Of a stretch of 64,000 nt of DNA, positions 9,116-17,518 are shown in pieces. How positions within the stretch are numbered: position 1 is the first letter of the stretch; the number at the start of each line of letters is the position of its first letter. Made by a program: the position numbers and the translations under genes. The DNA comes from Vibrio splendidus (GTDB lineage Bacteria; Pseudomonadota; Gammaproteobacteria; Enterobacterales; Vibrionaceae). The stretch is from the NCBI RefSeq assembly GCF_002873455.1, contig NZ_MCUN01000009.1, positions 310,001-374,000 on the forward strand, given 5' to 3'. A model generated the notes under the pieces. The model was not told where the DNA came from. It worked only from the letters and a program-made list of their open reading frames with translations, and made no database searches.

Positions 9116-9928
9116 ATGTCAAGCCTCGATCGTATTACTTGTTCTATCGATGAAAACCAAATTGCGACGGTTGTGTTAAACCGACCCGATAAGCTCAACG
9201 CTATTGATATGGCGATGTTTGAAGCCGTTAATGAAATGATAAGTGAGCTCAAGAAGAACAGAGATATTCGAGCCGTTATTGTTAAAGGTAGTGGTTCAGA
9301 TTTTTGTTCTGGTTTAGATGTTAAATCGTTATTGAACAGTAAAGTTGGGGCGATGAAACTGTTGTTCAAATGGTTACCGACATTGCCTAATGCTGCGCAG
9401 CGCTTTTCGCTTGGTTGGCGAGAGATCCCATGTCCTGTCATTTTTGCGATTCATGGTCGTTGTTGGGGAGGCGGCCTTCAATTAGCAAGTGGTGGTGATT
9501 TTAGGATGGCCAGTCCAGACGCGACCTTCTCTATATTGGAAGCCAAATGGGGCTTGATTCCAGATATGGGAGGCGCCATCGCATTTCGAGAGTTAATGCG
9601 TAAAGATCACACCTTAGAAATGGCTATGACAGCTAAAGTGATTGATTGCCAAACCGCCAAAGAGTACGGCTTGGTGACAAAAATTGCTGAAGATCCTTAC
9701 GCTGAAGCTTATGCGTTGGCACTTGAGTGCGCGAATCGGTCACCAGATGTTGTCGCTGCTAACAAGAAACTCTACAACAAGACTTGGTGGTCAAGCCCTG
9801 GCGTTGCTTTATTTTTAGAGACTTGGTATCAAATTAAAGTCGGATCAAGAAAGAACCGAGCGATAGCCGCTCAGCGTGAAATTCATAGTGATAAACCTAG
9901 AGAGTATCTACCTAGAACATTTAAATAA
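9116..9928 (+). CDS. Crotonase-family enoyl-CoA hydratase/isomerase
   Basis: A 270-aa cytoplasmic acyl-CoA enzyme of the crotonase fold (NRPDKLNAID near residue 22; oxyanion-hole region GGGLQLA at 118-124). The Glu of classical hydratases in the GGGxELA position is Gln122. Glu142 and Asp150 (LEAKWGLIPDMGG) occupy the positions used by dienoyl-CoA isomerases. It may therefore be an isomerase or have another specificity. The ribosome site AAGG precedes the ATG. A FadR-like site lies upstream and a FadL-type porin gene follows, pointing to fatty-acid uptake and beta-oxidation. Confidence 0.85.
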   Translation: MSSLDRITCSIDENQIATVVLNRPDKLNAIDMAMFEAVNEMISELKKNRDIRAVIVKGSGSDFCSGLDVKSLLNSKVGAMKLLFKWLPTLPNAAQRFSLGWREIPCPVIFAIHGRCWGGGLQLASGGDFRMASPDATFSILEAKWGLIPDMGGAIAFRELMRKDHTLEMAMTAKVIDCQTAKEYGLVTKIAEDPYAEAYALALECANRSPDVVAANKKLYNKTWWSSPGVALFLETWYQIKVGSRKNRAIAAQREIHSDKPREYLPRTFK

Positions 9929-9938
9929 CACTTGTAAA

Positions 9939-9955
9939 GGAATAATCATTATTCC
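9939..9955. promoter_or_regulatory. Perfect 8-1-8 palindrome GGAATAAT-C-ATTATTCC
   Basis: The palindrome lies between the crotonase stop and the fadL-like start. Flanking AAA and TTTG extend the symmetry roughly. The one-base centre suits a protein operator better than a hairpin. It resembles a Fur site in its AATNATT core but lacks the TGA/TCA ends. Confidence 0.45.
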
Positions 9956-10009
9956 CTTTGTTTATCGTGGTTTGCGGTAACCTTAGAACAATTTAATGTC
10001 TAAGGCTAA

Positions 10010-11185
10010 ATGAGCAATCTGATGAAAAAAACTTTTACTTACTCTCTAGCTGCCACTGCAATTTTTACTAGCTTAAATGCATTCGCAAGTGGCCTTTTTT
10101 TGCAAGAAGCCGTTGTTGCTAATGCTGGTACTGCTGGTGCTGGTGATGGTGTTTATACTCGTTCTGCTGCTGCAATGTGGACGAACCCTGCCACTATGTC
10201 TCACATGGGTGAAAGCAAAACCACGATTAATACCATGGCGTTCGATCTTGAGATGAAATATCAAGACAATCAAGATTCCAGCGATGATGGGAAGGGGCAT
10301 TCAGTTCTTCCTTCATTTGGTGCCTTTCATGCTCATCAAGTCACCGACAAATTGCACCTTGGCATTGCACTTGGTGCTGTTGGCGGATCAAGCCTAGATT
10401 ACGGCAGTGAATGGGCTGGTCGCTTTTTGCTGGAAGAAATCACGCTGACTGCGATGCAAGTAAATCCATCACTGAGCTACCAGCTGAATGAACAGTGGTC
10501 TGTTGGCGCGGGTATTCAATTGAGTTGGGCTGCATTACAACAGTCAACATCTGCGTTGACCATCAAGCAAGACACAGATTGGGCATACGGCTATAACCTT
10601 GGCGTGATGTATACCCCGACGGATAAACTTAAGTTAGGTGCGAGCTATCGTTCGAAGCTAGAGCATGAGTTTAACAATGAAGTAAAAGGTCCAACAAATA
10701 TCGGACTACTGAGCTCTTTATCTACAGATATTGCAGTTCCAGAAATTATTGATGTAAGTGCTAGCTATGCGTTGAATCAGCAGCTTGATCTGTTGGCGAG
10801 TATTCAGTTCCACCGTTGGAGTGAGTGGGATACTACTGTTCTCGATTTTGGAACTCAAATCGGCGGGCTCCAGGTCGAACGTGACTGGGATGACGTTTGG
10901 AAATTTGCGGTTGGTGCTGACTACCAATTGAACTCAGACTGGCGCTTAAAAGCGGGCTTCTCTTACGAAACTTCACCACAAGACGATCCAACAATGCAGT
11001 ATGTTGACCTGCCAGTAGGTGAGCAATACCGCTACTCAGTAGGCGCATCTACCTACTGGGATGATATCTTAATTGATGTGTTCTACGAGTATGCAGACTT
11101 AGGTTCAGTTGATATGGATCGATTTATGGTAGATGGTTCTTTCGATGGCCGCATTCACTTTATTGGCGTTAGCGCGACCTTCTAA
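10010..11185 (+). CDS. fadL: OmpP1/FadL/TodX-family outer-membrane transporter
   Basis: An outer-membrane barrel of 391 aa for long-chain fatty acids or other hydrophobic compounds. After the signal peptide (about residues 1-26, ending NAFAS) come the FadL-typical N-terminus GLFLQEAVVANAGTAGAG and the AMWTNPATM motif. The chain ends with a C-terminal Phe. The ATG at 10010 has TAAGG four bases upstream; an ATG four codons later (MKKT) would also give a good signal peptide. The TAATG overlap with the next gene implies coupling. Confidence 0.88.
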   Translation: MSNLMKKTFTYSLAATAIFTSLNAFASGLFLQEAVVANAGTAGAGDGVYTRSAAAMWTNPATMSHMGESKTTINTMAFDLEMKYQDNQDSSDDGKGHSVLPSFGAFHAHQVTDKLHLGIALGAVGGSSLDYGSEWAGRFLLEEITLTAMQVNPSLSYQLNEQWSVGAGIQLSWAALQQSTSALTIKQDTDWAYGYNLGVMYTPTDKLKLGASYRSKLEHEFNNEVKGPTNIGLLSSLSTDIAVPEIIDVSASYALNQQLDLLASIQFHRWSEWDTTVLDFGTQIGGLQVERDWDDVWKFAVGADYQLNSDWRLKAGFSYETSPQDDPTMQYVDLPVGEQYRYSVGASTYWDDILIDVFYEYADLGSVDMDRFMVDGSFDGRIHFIGVSATF

Positions 11186-11874
11186 TGACATTACGCAATC
11201 TATTACTTGTTGCTGTGGCAACGCTCGGTTCGATGGGGGCTTTTGCTGAAGAGAAGCATCCAGATGACCCGACTAAAATCGTGACCAAAGCTGGCGTTGC
11301 TTATAACGAAGATTTGCAGTTCTCAGGCTCTATTGGTTTAGATGAAGCGCGAATGATCAATGCTCGTGTCAATGCGGACGGCGAAGAGTGGCGAGTTGGT
11401 GGTTCATGGCTGTTGCCGATGGGCATCGTGAACTTCAACTTTAGCCGTTCTGAATATGACAACGATGCTTATAAGAACAACTACAGTATTGGTACATTTA
11501 TACCACTGAGTTATTTTAATATTGAACCGTTCGGTTGGCAAATCTTCCCAATGGCTGGATACAGCTATAACGATGGTGAAGTGGCAGTATTCGATGATGA
11601 GAATGTGGGTTCTGATTATGTACTGATGCCAAGTTCTACACGTGGCGGTTATATCGGTGCGTTTGGCTTAAAAACGATAACCGATGAATGGTCTATTATG
11701 GGCTTCGGCGGTGGTTCAATGGGCTCTGATGATTATTCAGGGTATTGGGCTGGGGTAGGCGCTAGCTACAAGTTAAGTGATGCTCAATCATTTAACTTCT
11801 TCACTATTTTTGCTGAGGATGATTTCGGCGAAAATAACAGTGTTGGTGCATCTTACACCTATCAGTTCAAATAG
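11185..11874 (+). CDS. Exported barrel-like protein coupled to fadL
   Basis: Not recognised as a named protein. It has 229 aa and a clear signal peptide (residues 1-21, ending GAFA). The body is rich in alternating polar/aromatic stretches and ends ASYTYQFK, so it is probably a small outer-membrane beta-barrel. Its ATG overlaps the fadL-like stop codon, so it is probably co-expressed and may assist the same transport process. A strong terminator follows. Confidence 0.75.
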   Translation: MTLRNLLLVAVATLGSMGAFAEEKHPDDPTKIVTKAGVAYNEDLQFSGSIGLDEARMINARVNADGEEWRVGGSWLLPMGIVNFNFSRSEYDNDAYKNNYSIGTFIPLSYFNIEPFGWQIFPMAGYSYNDGEVAVFDDENVGSDYVLMPSSTRGGYIGAFGLKTITDEWSIMGFGGGSMGSDDYSGYWAGVGASYKLSDAQSFNFFTIFAEDDFGENNSVGASYTYQFK

Positions 11875-11904
11875 TTATTCTCATGTATCGTCCTAGATAA
11901 AAAA

Positions 11905-11950
11905 CTGAGTGTAGATCCACCAATTTAGTGAATCTACACTCAGATCTTTT
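11905..11950 (+). terminator. Strong hairpin terminator
   Basis: The arms CTGAGTGTAGAT and ATCTACACTCAG enclose a 15-base loop, followed by ATCTTTT. Confidence 0.85.
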
Positions 11951-12058
11951 GTATCCTTTCCCACTATTTCCATTCCCTATATATGACTTTCCGACTGGTT
12001 AGGCTTCTTCTTCCATGCTTCATTATCAAATAACACAGCTGATAAAACCATAATTAAA

Positions 12059-12078
12059 ATTGAGAATTATTCTCATTT
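12059..12078 (+). promoter_or_regulatory. Fur box, perfect 7-1-7
   Basis: TGAGAAT-T-ATTCTCA (12061-12075) is a perfect inverted repeat matching the 7-1-7 Fur box description, 76 bp before the ATG of the NAD(P)-binding gene. It implies iron repression of that gene. Confidence 0.8.
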
Positions 12079-12151
12079 GTTGATCTCGATAAAGGAACGG
12101 TTTAGATTGTCTGGCTAGTATCACTACAACATGAATATTATGAGGTTTTTT

Positions 12152-12787
12152 ATGAGTACAGTCGTTGTATGGGGAGCTGGAAGTGGGTTGGGTGCTGCAA
12201 TTGTTGAGCATTTTCATAAACAAGATTATCAAGTGATAGCGATTGCGAGAAACCCAGAAAAGAACACGCGCTTAACTGAACTTGGTGTCACCACACTTCG
12301 CTGTGATGCTAATGATAAAGAACAAGTTGAATCTGTGGTCGCTCAGTTACCTAAATCAGCACTCATTGTTTCTAGCATGGGCAGCTTCAGAGCTGACATT
12401 CCCGTTGATTACATTGGACACCGACATCTGACTGATGCGCTTGAAGCCAATGGTATCGCTCGATTTGTGTTGGTAACGTCGTTGGGGTGTGGTGACTCGT
12501 GGCAGTATTTGTCAGAGCGTTCTAGAAAAGGGTTTGGTGCCGCGGTTCGTGAAAAGTCGTTGGCTGAAGCTTGGCTAACCTCGAGTACTCTGGATTATAC
12601 AATCTTACGTCCGGGTGGCTTGTTGGCCGGCGAGGAGACTGGCAACGGTGAGCTGTCCCAACAGGTCGAAGTTCATGGTGTGATCTACCGACAAGAAGTG
12701 GCGCGTCTTATCTAAGCCTTGTTATCCAATGGGGCGAGCATTGGGCAGATCTATCAGTGTGTTGATCCTGCGGTTCAATATGGATAA
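12152..12787 (+). pseudogene. NAD(P)-binding Rossmann protein with an in-frame stop near its C-terminus
   Basis: An atypical short-chain-dehydrogenase/NmrA-like protein. It shows a glycine-rich dinucleotide motif (VVWGAGSGLGAA), an arginine adenine-binding region (AIARNPEK) and the family motif TILRPGGL. The frame stops at TAA 12713-12715 after 187 residues. The same frame then continues with ALLSNGASIGQIYQCVDP and ends at TAA 12785-12787, which reads like the normal C-terminal strand of these proteins. So the gene looks interrupted by one nonsense codon, or the read contains an error. The start at 12152 follows GAGG by six bases. A truncated but active product is possible because only about 24 residues are lost. 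Confidence 0.7.
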
Positions 12788-12858
12788 CGTCGTTAAATAT
12801 GATTTTTGGTAAAGTCTTCAATCTATAAAGCCATAAATCTATCAGCCTATTAATCCGT

Positions 12859-12888
12859 AAAGCCGTTTAGCTAAACTGAGCGGCTTTT
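12859..12888 (+). terminator. Hairpin terminator
   Basis: AAGCCGTTTAG/CTAAAC...CGGCTTTT lies about 70 bp after the disrupted gene. Confidence 0.75.
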
Positions 12889-13082
12889 GTTTGCTCCCTC
12901 AGTTTCCTCTAATTCCTGTTTTTCTCATCCTTAATTATCTCTTTCTATCTTTTTCTCATATTAGAGTGGCGCTCTCTTAATCTAGATTAAGTTTCCCCTA
13001 GTTTATTCTCTGTAGTATCCGCCTGAATCAGTACCCATGCTTAATGGGTAACTCGCGTAACACGATTTTGAGAGGAAGACAC

Positions 13083-14195
13083 TTGAGCACTTTGTTTACA
13101 GAAACCCACATTGGCAAGATGACACTAAAGAACCGCTTCGTGAGAAGTGCAACGTGGGAAAATATGGCCACTGAAGATGGCCATATGACAGATAAACTTT
13201 ACGCTATCTATGAAGAATTGGCTCAAGGTGAAGTCGGCCTGATCGTGACAGGTTATGCGAACATCGTTGAAGAAGAAAAGCCTAACGCGGGCATGATGGG
13301 GATTTATAACGACTCATTCATTGAAGAGTATCAGAAGCTAACTCAACTGGTTCACGGTAACGACTCTAAAATCGTGATGCAATTGGCTTATGGTGGCACG
13401 AAAACCACGCATGATCTTGGCGAACGAGTGATCTACGCACCAAGTGAAGTTCCAGAAAAAGGAACTCAAACACTGGGTAAAGCGATGACCAAAGACGAGA
13501 TCGACTACATTGTTGATGCCTTTGCTCAAGCGTCATTAAGAGCACAGACGTCAGGCTATGATGGAGTCGAAATTCATGCCGCTCACACCTACCTGATTAA
13601 CCAATTCTTAAGCCCGTATTACAACCAACGTGAAGATGAATACGGCGGTAGCCTAGAGAATCGCATGAGATTCTTGCTAGAGATCTATACCGCGACTCGT
13701 AAGTTAGTTGGCGACGATTTTCCTATCTTGGTTAAGCTCACCGCTTCTGAGTTTTTTGAGGGTGGTGTAACCTTTGATGAAACCCGTTTAGTCTGTAAAA
13801 AGCTAGAAGAAGTGGGTGTGGATGGCATTGTCGTGTCAGGTAATATTCACGGCAAAGCCGACACTATGATTGGCGAGTCGCACGATGGATTCACCATTCA
13901 AGCTGAAGGCTACTTCCACGAGTATGGTCACGCAATCAGCCAAGACGTTAATATCCCAGTTATCACGGTTGGCGGCTTAACGGATTTTGATGCTATCGAA
14001 GCGATTGCAAACAATACGGGTATTGAGTACTTTGCGCTTTCGAGACCTCTGCTTTCTGAACCCCATTTAGTTAAGCGTTGGAAGGAAGGCGATAGAAGTC
14101 CTGTAGAATGTGAACGATGCTCTAAGTGTCGTACTAAGCGCGGTAACTTCTGCGTGGTGAATAAAGACAGAAAAGTTCAGCTTGCTCGCATGTAG
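13083..14195 (+). CDS. Old Yellow Enzyme-family NADH:flavin oxidoreductase
   Basis: A 370-aa FMN-binding TIM-barrel oxidoreductase that reduces activated C=C bonds or related electrophiles. Visible family motifs are LKNRFVRSATWE, the HAAHTYLINQFLSPYYNQR segment with the substrate-binding His pair region, GGSLENRMRF and GGL near the phosphate site. The TTG at 13083 was chosen because AGAGGAA ends five bases before it and it gives a normal family N-terminus; a 13-codon extension has no ribosome site. The C-terminus carries four cysteines, C-x2-C-x2-C-x7-C, which could bind a metal or Fe-S cluster as in the related 2,4-dienoyl-CoA reductases, although the spacing differs. The substrate is unknown. 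Confidence 0.88.
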   Translation: MSTLFTETHIGKMTLKNRFVRSATWENMATEDGHMTDKLYAIYEELAQGEVGLIVTGYANIVEEEKPNAGMMGIYNDSFIEEYQKLTQLVHGNDSKIVMQLAYGGTKTTHDLGERVIYAPSEVPEKGTQTLGKAMTKDEIDYIVDAFAQASLRAQTSGYDGVEIHAAHTYLINQFLSPYYNQREDEYGGSLENRMRFLLEIYTATRKLVGDDFPILVKLTASEFFEGGVTFDETRLVCKKLEEVGVDGIVVSGNIHGKADTMIGESHDGFTIQAEGYFHEYGHAISQDVNIPVITVGGLTDFDAIEAIANNTGIEYFALSRPLLSEPHLVKRWKEGDRSPVECERCSKCRTKRGNFCVVNKDRKVQLARM

Positions 14196-14243
14196 TCGCT
14201 GATCCTAAATCCAAGTGTAAGCCTAAGTTTATAAACGAGTCTG

Positions 14244-14280
14244 AGCCTGTGTACTACCACAAGTTCAGGCTTGTTTCTTC
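14244..14280 (+). terminator. Possible terminator after the OYE-family gene
   Basis: The short stem AGCCTG/CAGGCT with a 16-base loop is followed by TGTTTCTTC. Modest strength. Confidence 0.45.
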
Positions 14281-14380
14281 ATTCGACAAAGCGATATATG
14301 AAACCCTATTTATCACATTCCTCTGTCAAATTAGTTCGTATCAACGGATACAATATATCAGTGAGTTTTCTAACTGATCT

Positions 14381-14422
14381 ACTGTAAACAAGCCACTGTA
14401 AACAAACTATCGTAAACAAACC
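14381..14422 (+). repeat. Three tandem 14-bp repeats in a 437-bp intergenic gap
   Basis: ACTGTAAACAAGCC, ACTGTAAACAAACT and ATCGTAAACAAACC are adjacent with no spacer. The common core is GTAAACAA. The rest of the gap (14196-14632) shows no gene. The repeats lie about 210 bp before the acetyltransferase start. Confidence 0.75.
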
Positions 14423-14632
14423 GAGCATATTGTGAAATTACTTCCTCTCTTAAAGCAACCTAGAATCCACTGACGCCTCTTTAGTTTCAGCGACATTACG
14501 ATTATTTTAACTGTGACTACACTATTGATGCATCCGAGCACTAAGTGCTACTGCATCAGCGAAGTTGTACGCGTTAGATCTGTATTGTCGAATATATTGA
14601 TATTTAACTAATTAGATCACTCAGAGGTAAAA

Positions 14633-15280
14633 ATGCAAAAGAAGCATTGGTCCAAATTCGAGTTGCTGCATGAAGTAGTCAGCAACCCCAATATTCATAT
14701 CAAAGGTCAACACAGTTACTACAGCGATTGCTGGGATAATGGCTTCGAACAATCGGTAGTGCGCTATTTACATGGGGATGAAGTTAGCCGTCAGTGGGAG
14801 CCTCGATGGGAAATCGACGAGCTCTATATCGGCGATTATGTCTGTATTGGCGCAGAGGTCGTGATTTTGATGGGCGGCAACCATACACACAGAGTCGACT
14901 GGTTTTCGCTGTATCCATTTATGGATGTGATTGAAGACGCCTATATCGGCAAAGGCGATACCCATATTGAAGATGGGGTTTGGCTAGGTATGCGAGCCAT
15001 GGTGATGCCCGGTGTCACGATCGGAGAAGGTGCGGTGGTTGCAGCGAACAGCGTTGTTACGAAAGACGTCGAACCTTACAGTATTGTTGGTGGCTCTCCG
15101 GCGAAAGTTGTTAAGTACCGTTTTGATAAGCCCGTTATTGAAGAATTGGTTTCGATGAAAATCTACGACTGGCCTGAAGAGAAGTTTGAATCGCTAAGAC
15201 AATACTTGTGCGATTCAGACTTAATGGCGCTTAAAAATGCGCTAGTTGAGTATGATGCGCAAAATCCGATAAACAATTAA
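14633..15280 (+). CDS. Vat/CatB-type xenobiotic O-acetyltransferase
   Basis: A 215-aa left-handed beta-helix acetyltransferase. Hexapeptide repeats run through the middle (IGDYVCIGAEVVILMGG, IEDGVWLGMRAMVMPGVTIG), followed by VVAANSVVTKDVEPYSIVGG, the acetyl-CoA region. The catalytic His of the family is probably in GGNHTHR. CatB and Vat members inactivate chloramphenicol or streptogramins, but many chromosomal Vibrio homologues have unknown natural acceptors. The ribosome site AGAGG precedes the ATG. Resistance should not be assumed. Confidence 0.85.
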   Translation: MQKKHWSKFELLHEVVSNPNIHIKGQHSYYSDCWDNGFEQSVVRYLHGDEVSRQWEPRWEIDELYIGDYVCIGAEVVILMGGNHTHRVDWFSLYPFMDVIEDAYIGKGDTHIEDGVWLGMRAMVMPGVTIGEGAVVAANSVVTKDVEPYSIVGGSPAKVVKYRFDKPVIEELVSMKIYDWPEEKFESLRQYLCDSDLMALKNALVEYDAQNPINN

Positions 15281-15296
15281 TAGCATTTAGAATTAG

Positions 15297-15330
15297 GATC
15301 ACTCAGTCGCTTGTTGAGTGTTCCTTTTGT
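15297..15330 (+). terminator. Hairpin terminator after the acetyltransferase gene
   Basis: CACTCA and TGAGTG enclose a short loop, followed by TTCCTTTTG. Confidence 0.65.
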
Positions 15331-15381
15331 CCATCTATTCAGCAACTACCATTAATTGCATCACATCTTTGTACTTTATCG

Positions 15382-15412
15382 TTGACCTTACCCTAAGGGG
15401 AACCTTTATAGT
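15382..15412 (+). promoter_or_regulatory. MerR/CueR-type promoter with 19-bp spacer
   Basis: A TTGACC -35 box (15382-15387) and a TATAGT -10 box (15407-15412) are separated by 19 bp. That spacing is overlong for sigma-70 and characteristic of promoters activated by MerR-family metal regulators. The spacer carries an imperfect dyad (CCTTACCC...GGGGAACC) reminiscent of CueR sites. The start codon at 15438 follows 25 bp downstream. No merR-family gene is in the window, so the regulator would act from elsewhere. Confidence 0.65.
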
Positions 15413-15437
15413 TGCCATATAAATTTAAAGGTTAGCT

Positions 15438-15986
15438 ATGACAAACACACTCCGAACAACTTGGATTACTGTTTTCAGCATCTTCGCGATGTTGGTGTCG
15501 AGCTATGCCTCAAGTTCATCGGCTCTGATGGCCGACGTAATGATGGCTCAGATGGGCTCACCCCAGTCAGATTGCCATCATAGTGAATCATCGAATGCGG
15601 TATCAGATCTGTCTAACATGACAACGGGTTGCGACATTAGCGTAGTAACTGGCGATGTAGCTGGTGAGCATGCTGCACATGCCACTATGTCTCATCATTC
15701 CAGTCAGCAGGGTCATACTGAAATGACCGTTTCTGATGATGAAGTAACAACGGTACATTCTTCTTCAATGAGCTCTCATGATGACAATATGATGGGTACG
15801 CACTGCCTAGGCGGTTCGGATTCTATTCATAACTGTTGTATCTCTGTTTGTTCTACTGCTTCCTATCCAATTCAGGCTGTTCAAGCCGTTAATCAATTTT
15901 CCTTTTCATTAGCTCGTTTTCAGCCGGTCACTATTGGCCAGAAAGTCGCACGTGCTCAATCTTTGTTACGCCCACCCACCGCATAA
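15438..15986 (+). CDS. Exported His/Met/Cys-rich protein, first gene of the copper efflux locus
   Basis: Not a named family that I can assign firmly. The 182-aa protein has an N-terminal export-like hydrophobic segment (about residues 8-32), then a low-complexity middle rich in His, Met, Ser and Asp. Cysteines occur at SDCHH, TGCD and in the cluster HNCCISVC. It ends with a short conserved-looking tail (ARAQSLLRPPTA). This composition and its position behind a MerR-type promoter and before cusC suggest periplasmic Cu(I)/Ag(I) binding. The ribosome site AAAGG precedes the ATG. Confidence 0.75.
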   Translation: MTNTLRTTWITVFSIFAMLVSSYASSSSALMADVMMAQMGSPQSDCHHSESSNAVSDLSNMTTGCDISVVTGDVAGEHAAHATMSHHSSQQGHTEMTVSDDEVTTVHSSSMSSHDDNMMGTHCLGGSDSIHNCCISVCSTASYPIQAVQAVNQFSFSLARFQPVTIGQKVARAQSLLRPPTA

Positions 15987-16079
15987 ATCTATATCTAAAA
16001 ACATAGCGATATCAGACTCATAAATCAGATGCGCCAATTTTTTATACGCGTTATTTAACGCTAGATATGGACATTCATT

Positions 16080-17507
16080 GTGAATATAAAACCAACAACC
16101 TCTGTGTTTGTAATGAACACGAGCTTAGTGGTCGCTGCTGTCTTGTTTTCAAGCTCTGCATTAGCGACGGCTGAGTTAACTTCTACCGTTCAGCAAAGCT
16201 CGTCACAGCAGCTCAATACACTGATTGAGGTAGCTTTAAACCAAGATGGAAATCGCAAGCAGTACTTTGCTCAGTCACAAGCGATGCGAGAAACCGGTAT
16301 TGCCAGCGCAGCCTTGATGGATCCGAAACTAAAAGTCGGATTTGGCGGTCTGCCAGTCGATAGCTTCCAGTTTGATGAAGACCCGATGACCAATATTTCG
16401 GTTGGTCTGATGCAGCAATTTGAACGTGGCGATACGCTGGATCTACAGCAGAAAAAAGCGGGGCAGCAAGCGGATGGTTTGGCTCTTCAAGTGCGGGCTC
16501 GCGAACTGACCGTCGCAAATAGTATGACGCAGCTTTGGCTTGAATTGGGTTACCAACAAGTTGCAGAAAGCATCATGAATGAGAACCGACGCTTATTGGT
16601 TGAGCTAGAGAACTATGTGCAAACCAATTACTCGATAGGTAAAAGCGAAGCGCAAGACCTACTTAATGCGCAGCTTCAAGTTAGTAAGCTTGATGAGAAA
16701 CTGCAAGCCAACCAGCAAGTTCAACGCCGTCTGATCTCTCAACTGTCTGAGTGGCTCGGTTCTGATTGGTTAGGGAATCAAGCGATTGACTCTCAGGCTG
16801 TTGATCCTCAGGGGAGGCTTCATGCGACCAACCACATTGATTGGTCGTTATTGGAGAGCAAGCTGGCGACTAACCGCGATTCAACCAAGCATTATCAACT
16901 GTTGATGGAGCATCCGCTCGTTAAGATCACAGATGCGACTATTTCATCTAATCAAACTCAGGTTGAGTTAGCCGAGCAAGCTTATACCCCGCAGTTTGGG
17001 GTAGAAGTGATGTATGCGCACCGCCAAGCCAATAACATGGCGGGTGAACCTGCTTCTGATTTGGTGAGTGCTTATCTGACAGTCGACATTCCGCTGTTTA
17101 CGGGGAATCGACAAGATAAAAACTTATCGGCTGCTCAGTATCAAGTCGGCGCCGCTAAATCCCAAAAAGACACCTTACTTTCCCAAATGAACGCGCAAGT
17201 GAATGCGTTGTTGGTGGAAAAGGTCAACCTCACCCAGCGTTTGGAACGCTACCAAAGTGCCTTGCTTCCTCAAACTGCCGCTCGAATTAGTGCGGTGGAA
17301 AGAGGTTATCAAAACAACACCGCGCAATTTAACGACGTTATTGCAGCAACGGCAGACGAGCTTGCTCTGAAACTAGAGCAACAACGTTTGATCACCGACC
17401 TCAACATCGTTAACAGCAAGCTAGCCGCGTTAGTCAGTGGTTTTGAATACCAAGTAAACCAAACACAACTCAACTCAATCGCAACTAAACACACAGCCAA
17501 TCAATAA
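16080..17507 (+). CDS. cusC: Outer-membrane efflux protein (CusC/TolC-like)
   Basis: A trimeric outer-membrane channel subunit, 475 aa from GTG. A signal segment is followed by two outer-membrane-efflux repeats with long coiled-coil regions (residues about 50-255 and 270-450). It would form the exit duct of the CusCBA-type pump encoded by the next two genes, only 11 bp upstream of cusB. A downstream ATG at codon 12 (16113) also gives a signal peptide, so the start is uncertain. Confidence 0.88.
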   Translation: MNIKPTTSVFVMNTSLVVAAVLFSSSALATAELTSTVQQSSSQQLNTLIEVALNQDGNRKQYFAQSQAMRETGIASAALMDPKLKVGFGGLPVDSFQFDEDPMTNISVGLMQQFERGDTLDLQQKKAGQQADGLALQVRARELTVANSMTQLWLELGYQQVAESIMNENRRLLVELENYVQTNYSIGKSEAQDLLNAQLQVSKLDEKLQANQQVQRRLISQLSEWLGSDWLGNQAIDSQAVDPQGRLHATNHIDWSLLESKLATNRDSTKHYQLLMEHPLVKITDATISSNQTQVELAEQAYTPQFGVEVMYAHRQANNMAGEPASDLVSAYLTVDIPLFTGNRQDKNLSAAQYQVGAAKSQKDTLLSQMNAQVNALLVEKVNLTQRLERYQSALLPQTAARISAVERGYQNNTAQFNDVIAATADELALKLEQQRLITDLNIVNSKLAALVSGFEYQVNQTQLNSIATKHTANQ

Positions 17508-17518
17508 AGGAATAGACA

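Noticed and set aside
14633..15280. Reading the Vat/CatB-type gene as an antibiotic resistance gene
   Set aside because: Chromosomal members of this fold occur widely without resistance, and nothing mobile lies nearby.
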